Shown here: in pieces, positions 49,474-58,537 of the stretch | Layout: each line of letters opens with the position of its first letter | Position numbering within the stretch: position 1 is the stretch's first letter | DNA from: UBA10518 sp022837185 | GTDB taxonomy: Bacteria > Desulfobacterota > Desulfobulbia > Desulfobulbales > Desulfobulbaceae | NCBI GenBank assembly: GCA_034007705.1 | Contig: JAVEQK010000002.1 | Location: forward strand, 124,001-188,000 | Direction: 5' to 3' | DNA: 64,000 nt | The notes under the pieces: generated by a model | The model's database searches: none | Seen by the model: the letters and a program-made list of their open reading frames with translations, nothing else | What the model was told of the DNA's origin: nothing | Program-made: the position numbers and the translations under genes

Positions 49474-50490
49474 ATGAAAAAAGTGCTGGCGATTTTTCTT
49501 GTTTTCATCATGGTTCACGCGGCATCCATTGCCTTCGGCGGGCAAAGCAGTTCCGGGGTTGTCACCCTGAGTGTGGATCTTTCGGCCCAGGAGCCCGGCC
49601 GGGAGGCCAGGCTGTGGATTCCGTATCCGGTTTCTGATGCCCATCAGGTCGTTTCCGACATTGTCGTCACCGGCGATTTTGCCGCTTCCGGGGTATATAC
49701 AGACCGCGTGTTCGGCACCCCGATACTCTACGCCCAATGGCCGAAGGAGGCGAAAAGCCGTACTTTTACCTTTTCCTTTGCCGTGGAGCGCCTGGAAATC
49801 CGCCAGACCGGCTTCCCAGCAGTTGAACCGGCATGGAATCCGGCCGATTACGCCGAATATCTGCAAGCCACCAGTCTCGGGCCCATAGACGGCCCGGTGA
49901 AGCAACTTGCGGATTCGATCACCGCCGGCAAGCAGACTGTTCTGGAAAAGGCCAGGGCCATCTATGACTGGACGGTGGACAACATGTACCGCGATCCGGA
50001 CACCATCGGCTGCGGCAAGGGCGATGTCTGTCTGCTGCTGGAAAAACCGGGCGGCAAGTGCACGGACATTTCCTCAGTGTTCATTGCTTTGTGCCGCGCC
50101 GCCGGAGTGCCGGCCCGGGAAATATTCAGCATCCGGCTCGGAAAAAAAGCAGAGGAGGACATCACAGGCTGGCAGCACTGCTGGTCCGAATTCTTTCTTC
50201 CCGGTTACGGCTGGGTAACCGTTGATCCCGCCGATGTCCGCAAGGCCATGCTCACTGAAAATCTCGACCTGAAAAATGCAAAGACCAGGGAATACCGTGA
50301 GTTTTTCTGGGGCGGCATCGATCCCTACCGGGTGGTGATCGCCCAGGGCAGGGATGTGGTGCTCAATCCTCCCCAGGCCGGCGGCCCCCTCAACACCTTC
50401 GGCTACCCCTATGCGGAAGTGGGCGGCAAGGCAGTGGATTTTTATAATCCCAAGGAGTTTGTCTATACGTATACCTATACGGAAAAATAA
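49474..50490 (+). CDS. Secreted transglutaminase-like (cysteine protease fold) protein
   Basis: A 338-residue protein with a signal peptide (MKKVLAIFLVFIMVHAASIA, cleavage near residue 22). After an N-terminal beta-rich domain of about 120 residues, the transglutaminase core starts near 140: KARAIYDWTVDNMYRD, the catalytic Cys in GGKCTDISSVFIALCRAAGVPAR, His in WQHCWSEFFLPGYGWV, and Asp in TVDPADVRK. Such periplasmic proteins usually act as peptidases or on peptidoglycan peptides; the substrate is unknown. The ATG at 49474 has GGAGG upstream. Confidence 0.88.
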   Translation: MKKVLAIFLVFIMVHAASIAFGGQSSSGVVTLSVDLSAQEPGREARLWIPYPVSDAHQVVSDIVVTGDFAASGVYTDRVFGTPILYAQWPKEAKSRTFTFSFAVERLEIRQTGFPAVEPAWNPADYAEYLQATSLGPIDGPVKQLADSITAGKQTVLEKARAIYDWTVDNMYRDPDTIGCGKGDVCLLLEKPGGKCTDISSVFIALCRAAGVPAREIFSIRLGKKAEEDITGWQHCWSEFFLPGYGWVTVDPADVRKAMLTENLDLKNAKTREYREFFWGGIDPYRVVIAQGRDVVLNPPQAGGPLNTFGYPYAEVGGKAVDFYNPKEFVYTYTYTEK

Positions 50491-50609
50491 GTTCTGGTCA
50501 GTGGATGTATGTTGCGCGCCGCAGCGGCGTCGGTTTTCAGGAGGTGCGATGAGCACCCGGCGAGTTATCATTGCTGCTGCCGGGCGCGCCGAGGCCGACA
50601 GGCTCGAGG

Positions 50610-51689
50610 TCAGCCAACCGGGATTACAGGACCGTGCTTTGCTGCCGGATCGGCAGCCGATCGGTCGGGTTGCCGTTGTCCCGTGCCGTGCGCGCCGCGG
50701 TTGTAAAAGTGCGAAGGTCCGCACAATACATCCCAGTTGCTTTCCTGAAAAAGAGCCTGGCAGCCGGCCACGGTAACTCCCCGGCCTTCTTCCGTCTTCG
50801 CATGTATATCCCGGGGATTGGCCCCTGCTTCCGCCCAGAAGAGATTGGCTCCGGCGATGGCGCCCAGGGTGCACGGCTCATGGGTGCAGTTGCCCGGGAC
50901 GGTCCGCGGCATGCCCAGCCTGGTCACGGCAACGATCTGGGCCATCCGCAACTCGCTGATCATGCCCCGCCCGGCTATTTCAGTCCCAGGGATGGAGATC
51001 CTCCGCGCCGCCCCGCTGTAGGCTGGATTGACGGAAGCGGTGAATTCGATCATTTCGGCCAGCTCCTCGCTGGTGTGTTCAGGCCCCACGGGCTCCACGC
51101 ATGTTCCCACTTCCAGGCCCGCTTCCTTGAAGTTGAAAATGCTTCTTTTTCTGCCCGCCGCCGAAAGCCCGGTGTCAACACCTTCGCGCAGGCGCAGGGC
51201 ATGGTAGACGCCGGCAAAGCCGGCATCTTTCAGCTTGATGCTGTTTTTCAGCGTCTGGTCGCCGACGTTGGCGATCAGGGTGGTGGCGGGCTGCAGATTT
51301 TTTTTCACTTCCCCGGCAATTTCCAGAAAGCGCTCAAACGGATACCGGGCCGTGGACATCATGAACACCGCGTTTGCCCCGTCGGCTTCAAACCGGAGGG
51401 CTCGGGCCACTGCCTGCACGGCGGTGAGCTCCGTGGCCTCGCTGAAAATGTTATTGATCCCGGCGAACGAGCAAAAAAGGCAGTCGCAGCCGCAGGGCGC
51501 GAGATTGACCGCGAACTGGGCGTGAACTTCCGCCTTCCCGCCCGAGACGTCCTTGGAAACACGGTTTGCCTCGGCCATGAGCAGATAGGCTTCGGGACTG
51601 TCCGGCGGCAGGTCGAGGAGCAAGATGAGCTCCCGCCGGGACAGCACGTCGCCGTTTCGCGATTTTTTCAATATCTCATCTATGTTCAT
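50610..51689 (-). CDS. BioB-like radical SAM protein
   Basis: A 359-residue radical SAM enzyme. The cluster motif CGCDCLFCSF (CxxxCxxC) is near residues 66-73, followed by ELTAVQAVARALRFEADG, a barrel strand VGTCVEPVGPEHT near 200 and RRISIPGT near 235. The (beta/alpha)8 arrangement and the two-segment C-terminus resemble BioB/HydE/PylB-type enzymes, but BioB cysteines for a [2Fe-2S] cluster are not obvious. The substrate is unknown. It stands alone; the transglutaminase-like gene is convergent and the VTT/Hdr gene lies 70 nt upstream on the same strand. Confidence 0.75.
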   Translation of the reverse strand: MNIDEILKKSRNGDVLSRRELILLLDLPPDSPEAYLLMAEANRVSKDVSGGKAEVHAQFAVNLAPCGCDCLFCSFAGINNIFSEATELTAVQAVARALRFEADGANAVFMMSTARYPFERFLEIAGEVKKNLQPATTLIANVGDQTLKNSIKLKDAGFAGVYHALRLREGVDTGLSAAGRKRSIFNFKEAGLEVGTCVEPVGPEHTSEELAEMIEFTASVNPAYSGAARRISIPGTEIAGRGMISELRMAQIVAVTRLGMPRTVPGNCTHEPCTLGAIAGANLFWAEAGANPRDIHAKTEEGRGVTVAGCQALFQESNWDVLCGPSHFYNRGAHGTGQRQPDRSAADPAAKHGPVIPVG

Positions 51690-51759
51690 GTCTCACTCGG
51701 TTGATACAATCGGTGGTAACCGCATAAAAAATTGGCTTCGGGGCAATGGCCCGGGTCCG

Positions 51760-53622
51760 TCATGCAGAAAGGGATGGACCATTCAGGTCCGCCGGCCGGG
51801 TGCGCTGCACTGCGGGGCGGATTTCCCGTCTCATGGCGCGTTTCAGCCGGAGCCGGTTCCAATAGGTCAACGGCGCCCGGGCAACCTTGATTTTTCCCCC
51901 GCCATCTGATCCGGACTGATACAGCAGGTCGGCGATGTGCACGGTGGGGACGACCCGGTTCAGATAGCCGGTGCAGCCGGCGCAGTAGGTGACGATCCGC
52001 CGGCCCCCGGATTCGCGCCGGCGGAGCGCCCCCCATTGTCCGGCCAGTTGCCGGTTGACGGCCCCGACGGTTCCGCCCTCGCCGCAGCACACCGTCCGCT
52101 TGCCGCGATGCTTCATTTCCGCCACGTTGTACCCCATATCGGTCAGCATTGCTCGAACCGCCCGCTGCGTGGTCGAATCGTCGCGCAGCGGGCAGGGATC
52201 GTGCACGGTGACGGCAGCTCCGCGAACCGGGGCACCATTGGGCTTGCTCCCGGCGTGGAGGAGATCGTACACCGTCCGGACGGTCATGCCAAGCCCGTAT
52301 TGACGGAATATTTTGGTGCAGTTCGGGCAGGCGGTCACCACGTTCCGGATTCCCCGGTTGATGAGATAGGCGTGCATCTCGCCGAAGAGCGTCTGGAAGC
52401 GTTCCGTCCGTCCCAGGTCATGGGATGGTTTGGTGCAGCAGTCCAGGACGAGCCCGACGCTCGGGATGATCTCCCGGATCCGCCGGTAGAGGTCGGCGGT
52501 CACGGCCGGGCGTGTGCCCGGCAGGGCGCATCCCGGGAAAAAGATGGTGTCGCATCCATCCGGCAGTCCGTACCAGGAAAAAAGCGGTGAGTACCCTTTT
52601 TTCTCGTAACCAAGGATGGTGCGGTAGACGGATTCATCGAGATTGCCGTCCGCGGCGCAGCGGCGGCGGACTTCGAGGAACAGGGCGGCCGGATCGAGCT
52701 TCTCCGGACAGACTGCGGTACAGAGCCCGCACAGGCTGCATTCATAGGCGATGGCCTGGCTCCGGGATGATGAGAAATCATGCTGGGTGACGATGCTTTT
52801 CGGGGTACCGTACCGGGTCAGGAAGGCACAGCCTCGCTGGCAGGCGCCGCATTCGGTGCAGTGTTCACCGATTTCCCGTTGCCGGAAGGCCAGCGGTGAA
52901 TCGGCAGGAGTCATGTCCGCCGCATTGGGGACAGCAGGTTGCGGACGGTATCGATTGCGGACAAATCCGAGCCCGCGGCGGACCGTCAGGGGGAAGATGC
53001 CTAAGAGGGCCAGCGAAGCAAGCAGGCCCGGCGAGAGGACCCCGGCAAGGGAGTCGACTGCGCCGATCTGGCTGCCGGCATTGACGAAGATCGCCGTGCC
53101 CGGGAGCATCCCCAGTTGCGAAACCCAGTAAAAGGTCCGCAGCGGCATGGCCGTCAGTCCCATGACCAGATTGATCATGAAAAACGGGATGACCGGCATC
53201 AGGCGCAGGGCGAACAGGTAAAAGGCGCCTTCCTCCCTGATGCCGCTGTTGACCCGTTGCAGCTTGGCGCCGAAACGGCGCTGGACCCAGTCCCGCAGCA
53301 GATGCCGCGACAGCAGGCAGGCCAGGGTCGCGCCGATGCTGCTGGCAAACGAGATGATGATCGTCCCGGTAATGGTGCCGAAAACAGCGCCGGCGGCCAG
53401 ACCGAGAGCGAGCGCCCCGGGCAGATTGAGCGTCACCATCGCTATGTAGAGGGCCGAGAAGGCTGCCGTCATGGCCGCCGGTCGGCGGTCATGGAGATCC
53501 TGGAGGAATGTCTGCTTCTCCTTGATGCCTGCCAGGGTCACCTGCTCATGGAGCCCGGTGGCGAAAAAAACCGCCGCCAGGGCTGCCAGCAGGACGATCA
53601 GCAGGATGCGGCCGTGGTTCAC
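51760..53622 (-). CDS. Fusion of a VTT/DedA-like (TVP38/TMEM64) membrane domain and a HdrD-like Fe-S domain
   Basis: A 620-residue two-part protein. Residues about 1-235 form a VTT-type membrane domain (LNLPGALALGLAAGAVFG, ALRLMPVIPFFMINLVMG and GMLPGTAIFVNAG). Residues about 245-600 are HdrD/GlpC-like: two ferredoxin motifs (CTECGACQRGC and CSLCGLCTAVCPE) and two CCG-type modules (FFPGCALPG with CCTKPSHDLG, and VHDPCPLRDD with CCGEGGTVG, plus YCAGCTGYL). It may be a membrane-bound disulfide or quinone-linked electron carrier. No frameshift separates the halves. GTG 53622 is preferred because it lies just after the rhodanese stop; GTG 53655 is also in frame. Confidence 0.85.
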   Translation of the reverse strand: MNHGRILLIVLLAALAAVFFATGLHEQVTLAGIKEKQTFLQDLHDRRPAAMTAAFSALYIAMVTLNLPGALALGLAAGAVFGTITGTIIISFASSIGATLACLLSRHLLRDWVQRRFGAKLQRVNSGIREEGAFYLFALRLMPVIPFFMINLVMGLTAMPLRTFYWVSQLGMLPGTAIFVNAGSQIGAVDSLAGVLSPGLLASLALLGIFPLTVRRGLGFVRNRYRPQPAVPNAADMTPADSPLAFRQREIGEHCTECGACQRGCAFLTRYGTPKSIVTQHDFSSSRSQAIAYECSLCGLCTAVCPEKLDPAALFLEVRRRCAADGNLDESVYRTILGYEKKGYSPLFSWYGLPDGCDTIFFPGCALPGTRPAVTADLYRRIREIIPSVGLVLDCCTKPSHDLGRTERFQTLFGEMHAYLINRGIRNVVTACPNCTKIFRQYGLGMTVRTVYDLLHAGSKPNGAPVRGAAVTVHDPCPLRDDSTTQRAVRAMLTDMGYNVAEMKHRGKRTVCCGEGGTVGAVNRQLAGQWGALRRRESGGRRIVTYCAGCTGYLNRVVPTVHIADLLYQSGSDGGGKIKVARAPLTYWNRLRLKRAMRREIRPAVQRTRPADLNGPSLSA

Positions 53623-53627
53623 CGCTC

Positions 53628-54053
53628 TTATTTGGCAACGGTCCGAAAAGGCCACTTCGCCATGCCTTTTTCCAGGATCAGCAGCCTGTTTGCATCGACG
53701 CCGCTGGTCTTGTATAAATCATAGGCGCCCCTGGCCCCGCCGCCGCCCCTGGGGCAGAGTATAACGACATCATCGGCGGAGCTGTTGATCAAGGGCAGGT
53801 GCCCGGCCAGGCGGGCTTTATCCTCTTCGCTCTTCACCGGAAAGGCGTTGGTTTCGATGGCGCCATCGATGTGGGTCATGGCGAACTGTTCTGCCGGCTG
53901 GATATCGATGAGAATCATCGGCGATCCGGCCTCCAGGCGGGCGTTGAGTTCATCAGCAGTGATGTACCGGTAGTCTCCGGCCAGAATTGTCCCCGTAGCG
54001 CCGAGAATGCCGGTCACGACCATGGCCAGGAATACTGCGATAATCCGTTTCAT
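53628..54053 (-). CDS. Periplasmic rhodanese-like protein
   Basis: A 141-residue protein with a Sec signal (about residues 1-24, MKRIIAVFLAMVVTGILGAT) and a single rhodanese domain: YITADELNARLE, PMILIDIQPAEQFAMTHIDGA and the active-site loop LCPRGGGGARGAYDLY, where the Cys is near residue 99. The loop is longer and more Gly-rich than the usual CRxGxR, so sulfurtransferase activity is uncertain. It ends 5 nt before the VTT/Hdr fusion gene on the same strand, which suggests a shared thiol or sulfur role. Confidence 0.82.
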   Translation of the reverse strand: MKRIIAVFLAMVVTGILGATGTILAGDYRYITADELNARLEAGSPMILIDIQPAEQFAMTHIDGAIETNAFPVKSEEDKARLAGHLPLINSSADDVVILCPRGGGGARGAYDLYKTSGVDANRLLILEKGMAKWPFRTVAK

Positions 54054-54322
54054 TGTCTACCTCCTAAAAAAACACCTCTGTTATCGTTTTTGCACCGCTA
54101 TTGCAAGAAGAATCAGTTTGTAGCATAGGATGAAAAGATAGGTCAAATAGGAAATTTTGATTAAAGAAAAGGTATGAATAGGAAGGAGTTCAATATCGCC
54201 GTCGGGGGTATCAGGAAGGCAGCCGAGTGCCGGCACACTCCTGGGGCATTGCGCTTGTGCACTCTCCCCCTTTGCCGCTCGCTCTGGTGGAGATCCTCTG
54301 CTTCATACGAGGCCGGAATCCA

Positions 54323-55591
54323 TCAAGATCGGTCTTTGCCGTTTTCCCCGGCATGACCGGTCCGGGTTTCCAGCGCCCGGATGCGGTCCAGGACCGGGGG
54401 ATGGCTGTAGTTGAGAAAGACATGCAGGGGATGGGGCGTCAGGTTGGCGAAATTGGCGGCGCTCAGTTTTTTCAACCCGCTGATCAGGTTCCCGGCCTTC
54501 CCGGTGGTGGCGACGACATAGGCATCCGCTTCGTATTCGTGGCGGCGCGACAGGAAGTGAATGAATATTTCCAGAAACATGGAGATGGGGGTATACAGGA
54601 AGCCGAAGAAAAAGAGGCTGGCGTAGATGGAGAGATGCTCCATGCCAAAGGCCTCAAACAGGCCCTGATTGTTGATGAACAGGGAAAGAACAAGGAACAT
54701 GATCCCGGTCTGCGCAATGGCGACGGCCAGCATTTTGAAAATGTGCCGCTTTTTGTAATGCCCCATTTCATGGGCCAGCACGGCGACAAGTTCGCCGGCG
54801 GTGAGTTTGTCGATCAGGGTGTCGAAAAAGACAATCCGCCGGAACCTGCCGAATCCGGTGAAAAAGGCATTGAGCCTGGTTGAGCGTTTTGACCCATCCA
54901 TGGTGTAAATGCCCTTTATCCTGAACCGCTGCCTTCCGGCGTACTGCATGATCCGGTCCTTCAGCTCCCCGTCCGGCAGCGGCGTGAATTTGTTGAACAG
55001 CGGCATGATGCAGACCGGCGCCAGAAACTGGACAATGACGGTGAAGGCGACGACCGCCAGCCAGCAGTACAGCCAGGCCAAGGGTCCGCCGGTCTCGAAG
55101 AACCACAGGACGAAGGCCAGCAGGGGGGCGCCCAGGACCACGCTGAGGGCAATAGACTTGATGATGTCAAGCACGAAGGTCCGGACCGTGGTCTTGTTGA
55201 AGCCGAAGCGCTCCTCGATGACGAAGGTGGCATAGATTGAAAAAGGCAGCCCGGCCACGGCGGCAAGCAGGACGATCAGGCCGGTGAAAAGCAGCCCCGT
55301 GGCTATGCTGCCCAGGCCCAGCGAGCGGACCGTGAGGTCCGCCCAGTTGAAGCCGCCCACCAGGATAAAAAAAACGGTCAGCAGGGTGGAAACACTGTTG
55401 CGGATCAGTCCGAAGCGGGTGGTGGCCCGGGTATATTCCTGCGACCGGGCGTATTGCCCTTCATCGAATGTATCGGCGAATTGCGGGGGTAGAACCGGGC
55501 TCAGGGCCCGGAGGTTGAGCAGGGAGACAACGGTATCCAGCAGGTAGCCGATGAGCAGGACGGCGAGGATGAAAATAAGATAACCATTCAT
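54323..55591 (-). CDS. M48 family (Ste24-like) membrane metalloprotease
   Basis: A 422-residue membrane zinc protease of the CAAX-prenyl protease 1/Ste24 type. It has about six to seven hydrophobic segments and the zinc motif HEMGHYKKRH (HExxH) near residue 283, with the third ligand Glu expected in HEYEADAYV near residue 355. The KGIYTMDGSKRSTRLNAFFTGFG segment is typical of the subfamily. In bacteria such proteases take part in envelope protein quality control; substrates here are unknown. The ATG at 55591 has an AGGAG box. The 269-nt gap before the rhodanese gene is empty. Confidence 0.93.
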   Translation of the reverse strand: MNGYLIFILAVLLIGYLLDTVVSLLNLRALSPVLPPQFADTFDEGQYARSQEYTRATTRFGLIRNSVSTLLTVFFILVGGFNWADLTVRSLGLGSIATGLLFTGLIVLLAAVAGLPFSIYATFVIEERFGFNKTTVRTFVLDIIKSIALSVVLGAPLLAFVLWFFETGGPLAWLYCWLAVVAFTVIVQFLAPVCIMPLFNKFTPLPDGELKDRIMQYAGRQRFRIKGIYTMDGSKRSTRLNAFFTGFGRFRRIVFFDTLIDKLTAGELVAVLAHEMGHYKKRHIFKMLAVAIAQTGIMFLVLSLFINNQGLFEAFGMEHLSIYASLFFFGFLYTPISMFLEIFIHFLSRRHEYEADAYVVATTGKAGNLISGLKKLSAANFANLTPHPLHVFLNYSHPPVLDRIRALETRTGHAGENGKDRS

Positions 55592-55714
55592 GGCTCTCCT
55601 TTCCCGTGTGCATGCCGGTCCGGACCGGAAACCGGAATATTTTGGCAGACAGAAGCATCTCCCGGGAGGTATAATATATCCATAAAAATTTATTCACCTG
55701 TTGAGGAGCATCCC

Positions 55715-56434
55715 GTGAACACTACCAGCGACGTCGAACAAAAAGAAAGGAAAAAAAGATTTACCGGATTGCAGGTCCTGGGCATCGTGGCGGCCGTTGT
55801 GGTTCTGACCGCGGCGGTGACGATGACCGCTGCCTGGTTCTACCTCTATCCCAGGCCGTTCAAGCCGGTGGTTCTGTCTCCGGCTGAGCAGCAGGTGCTG
55901 GAAGCCAAGCTGGACCGGGTGGAAGCGGTGACCGGCATGCAGCCTCCCGGCGCGGATCCGCCGGCAAAAACAAAAACCCCCGAACCGGATTTTACACCGG
56001 AGGGCAGATTGCAGCCCCAGGCCTACACGGAGGAGGCCGCCGACCGGGAGGTCACTTTTTCGGAGAGGGAGCTGAATGCCCTGATCGCGACCAACACGGA
56101 TCTGGCGGACAAGTTCGCCGTTGATCTGGCCGACAACCTGGTCTCCGCCAGGCTGCTGGTCCCGGTTGACCCGGATTTTCCGGTCTTCGGCGGCAAGGTT
56201 CTGCGGGCAAGGGCCGGTGTGGAAGTGGCGTACCGCGAGGGGCGGCCGATCGTCAAGCTCAAGGGCGTCAGCCTGATGGGCGTGCCGGTGCCCAATGCCT
56301 GGCTGGGCGGTTTGAAGAACATCGATCTGGTGCAGGAATTCGGCGCCGAGCGGGGATTCTGGAAGGCCTTTGCCGACGGCGTGAAGTCCATCACCGTCGG
56401 GGATGGCCAGGTTCATATCACGATGAAGGAGTAG
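55715..56434 (+). CDS. Membrane-anchored hypothetical protein
   Basis: A 239-residue protein I do not recognise. A basic N-terminus (EQKERKKRFTGLQ) precedes one membrane segment at about residues 22-46 (VLGIVAAVVVLTAAVTMTAA), and the rest is probably periplasmic. The mature part has an acidic Pro-rich linker, FSERELNALIATNTDLADKF near residue 112, and a repeated beta pattern of about 100 residues (VSARLLVPVDPDFPVFGG, VRITVGDGQVHI-like end) that recalls bacterial lipid-binding periplasmic domains. The start is GTG 55715 with a GAGGAG box. It is convergent with uup. Confidence 0.65.
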   Translation: MNTTSDVEQKERKKRFTGLQVLGIVAAVVVLTAAVTMTAAWFYLYPRPFKPVVLSPAEQQVLEAKLDRVEAVTGMQPPGADPPAKTKTPEPDFTPEGRLQPQAYTEEAADREVTFSERELNALIATNTDLADKFAVDLADNLVSARLLVPVDPDFPVFGGKVLRARAGVEVAYREGRPIVKLKGVSLMGVPVPNAWLGGLKNIDLVQEFGAERGFWKAFADGVKSITVGDGQVHITMKE

Positions 56435-56457
56435 ACGGCCTGCGCCGCAGTACGCCG

Positions 56458-58290
56458 TTACCGGACCGGCCCGCTGCGGATGGTTTCCAGTTCATCCCAT
56501 CGCCGGTACAACCGGTCTATTTCCGCCCGGACGGTTTCCAGACGGCGCCAGCATTCCTCCAGCTGCACCGCATCGGAGAGGACCTCCGGCTGTTCCATGA
56601 CCTGCCGGATGGACTGTTCTTCCGCCTCGGCCTGCGAGATGACGTCCTCCATGGCATCATATTCCCGCTGGTCGAGGTAGGAAAGACGGCCGGCTGTTTT
56701 TCTCGTTTTTTTCGGCGGGCCCGGATTCTGTTTCTCGGGTTTGCTCCGTTCCCGGAGCGCATCGAGCCATTGCTCGAAAGAGGCGAAAAAACCGACCCCG
56801 CCGTTGCCCGTAAAACCGAGGAAACGGGTGCAGACCCTGTTGAGCAGATAGCGGTCGTGGCTCACCAGGACGATTGCCCCGGGAAAATCAAGCAGACCCT
56901 CCTCAAGCACCTGGAGGGCGGGAATATCGAGGTCATTGGTCGGCTCATCGAGCAGCAGAATGTCCGCCGGCAGCCGCATCAGCCCGGCGATGAGGATTCG
57001 CGCCTGCTCCCCGCCGGACAGGCTGCCGACAGGTGTGTCAAGCTGGTCGGGCCGGAAGAGGAACTTCCGGGCCCAGGTGACGACATGCAGGGGCTGGTCC
57101 CGATAGACCACGGTTTCTCCTTCCGGGGCCAAGGCCTGCCGCAACGTGTCCTGCAGGTTCAGGGCGGCGCGGTCCTGGGCGAAATAGGCGATATTGACGC
57201 CGACGGCGGTCCTGATCCCGCCGCTGTCCGGCAGCGGTCCGTCCCCCGGGCCCGCGGCGGCGAGGACCTGCATCAGGGTCGACTTGCCGCAGCCGTTGGG
57301 ACCGAGCAGGCCGAGGCGGGTGCCGGGTGAAAGGACGAGGTCGAGGTCTTCGAACAGCACCCTGCCGCCGTATGCCTTGGCGATCCCGCGGGCTTCGAGC
57401 AGCTTCCTGGTCCGGCGCCCGGTGGCCTCGAATTCGATGTCCATGTCCCGCCGGGCGCTGTTGCGCGACCTGACCGTGGCAAACTCGTTCTGAAGCCGTC
57501 CGGCTTCCTCGATCCGGTACCGTGCCTTGGTGCTTCTCGCCTTCGGGCCTCGCCGCAGCCATTCGGTTTCCCGCCGCAGTTTGTTGTCCAGGCGGGATTG
57601 CAGATCCAGCTGTTGGGCGGCAAACTGTTCTCGGGCCCGCAGCGCCTGGCTGTAGCCGCCCCCGGTTTCAAGAAAACCGGCCGGATACAGGGAGGAGAGT
57701 TCGATGATTCGCGTGGCGGCGGCATCAAGAAAAAACCGGTCATGACTGATCATGACAAAAGCCGCGGGACAACCGGGAAAACCGGTCGTCAACAGTTTTT
57801 CCAGCCAGAGAATGCCCGCAAGGTCAAGATGGTTGGTCGGTTCGTCCATGACCAGCAGGTCCGGTTCCCGGATCAGGGCCCGGCAGATGGCAAGCCGTTT
57901 GCGCCACCCGCCGGACAGGGCGCGGACCGGATCGTCATACCGGTCGAATTCAGCCCGGCTGAGCATGGCCCGTACCCTGCCGTAGCGCTCTGTTTCGTCA
58001 AGCCCCTGGCCGTCGAGGTCTCCCAGCAGAACCTGCACGGGCGAGAGTTCACCGTCCAGGGATTCTTCCTGGGCGAGGAGGCCGACAAGGAGGTTGGCGC
58101 CCACCGTTATCCTGCCGCTGTCAGGGGACTCGAGGTTGCAGAGGATCCGCGCCAGGGTGGTTTTGCCCGAACCGTTGGCCCCGATGATCCCGAGCCGGTC
58201 CCCCCTGTTGACTGCGAAGGACACCGATTCGAACAGTTTGCGGGGTCCTATGGATTTGCTTATGTCCTGGCAGTTGAGCAGAAGGGTCAT
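56458..58290 (-). CDS. uup: ABC-F family ATPase (Uup type)
   Basis: A 610-residue soluble protein with two ABC domains and no membrane part. The first has Walker A GANGSGKTT, signature LSGGWRKRL and Walker B LLVMDEPTNHLD; the second has GPNGCGKST, LSGGEQARIL and LLLDEPTNDLD. The linker between them contains the arginine-rich helix REQFAAQQLDL...RREWL. A C-terminal coiled-coil region (residues about 530-610, RLSYLDQREYDAMEDVI) marks the Uup subgroup. ABC-F proteins act on the ribosome or on DNA-structure tolerance rather than transport. It stands alone. Confidence 0.93.
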   Translation of the reverse strand: MTLLLNCQDISKSIGPRKLFESVSFAVNRGDRLGIIGANGSGKTTLARILCNLESPDSGRITVGANLLVGLLAQEESLDGELSPVQVLLGDLDGQGLDETERYGRVRAMLSRAEFDRYDDPVRALSGGWRKRLAICRALIREPDLLVMDEPTNHLDLAGILWLEKLLTTGFPGCPAAFVMISHDRFFLDAAATRIIELSSLYPAGFLETGGGYSQALRAREQFAAQQLDLQSRLDNKLRRETEWLRRGPKARSTKARYRIEEAGRLQNEFATVRSRNSARRDMDIEFEATGRRTRKLLEARGIAKAYGGRVLFEDLDLVLSPGTRLGLLGPNGCGKSTLMQVLAAAGPGDGPLPDSGGIRTAVGVNIAYFAQDRAALNLQDTLRQALAPEGETVVYRDQPLHVVTWARKFLFRPDQLDTPVGSLSGGEQARILIAGLMRLPADILLLDEPTNDLDIPALQVLEEGLLDFPGAIVLVSHDRYLLNRVCTRFLGFTGNGGVGFFASFEQWLDALRERSKPEKQNPGPPKKTRKTAGRLSYLDQREYDAMEDVISQAEAEEQSIRQVMEQPEVLSDAVQLEECWRRLETVRAEIDRLYRRWDELETIRSGPVR

Positions 58291-58537
58291 GGCATGTAAA
58301 CAGGATTTTTCATCGGCGACAGGGAAGATGTATAATGACGGCGGCGGGAACTGTCAAACACAAACAGGTATCCGGCCTTCCCCGGCGCAGTGTGTTTTTT
58401 CTTGCACGGTGAACCACAACGTGGTAACAACTTGAATAGTTTACGCGCAAGATGCCGGCAGGCAGCCGGGCCGGCCGCGGAACAAAAAGGCCGGCAGCTT
58501 CGTTGAACAACCAGCCGTTCATTCAGCCAAGAGAAAC

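Noticed and set aside
54174..54356. Plus-strand 60-aa frame between the rhodanese and M48 genes
   Set aside because: It runs antisense into the 3' end of the M48 gene and its composition (Arg, Ser, Leu, Cys-rich) is typical of a shadow frame.
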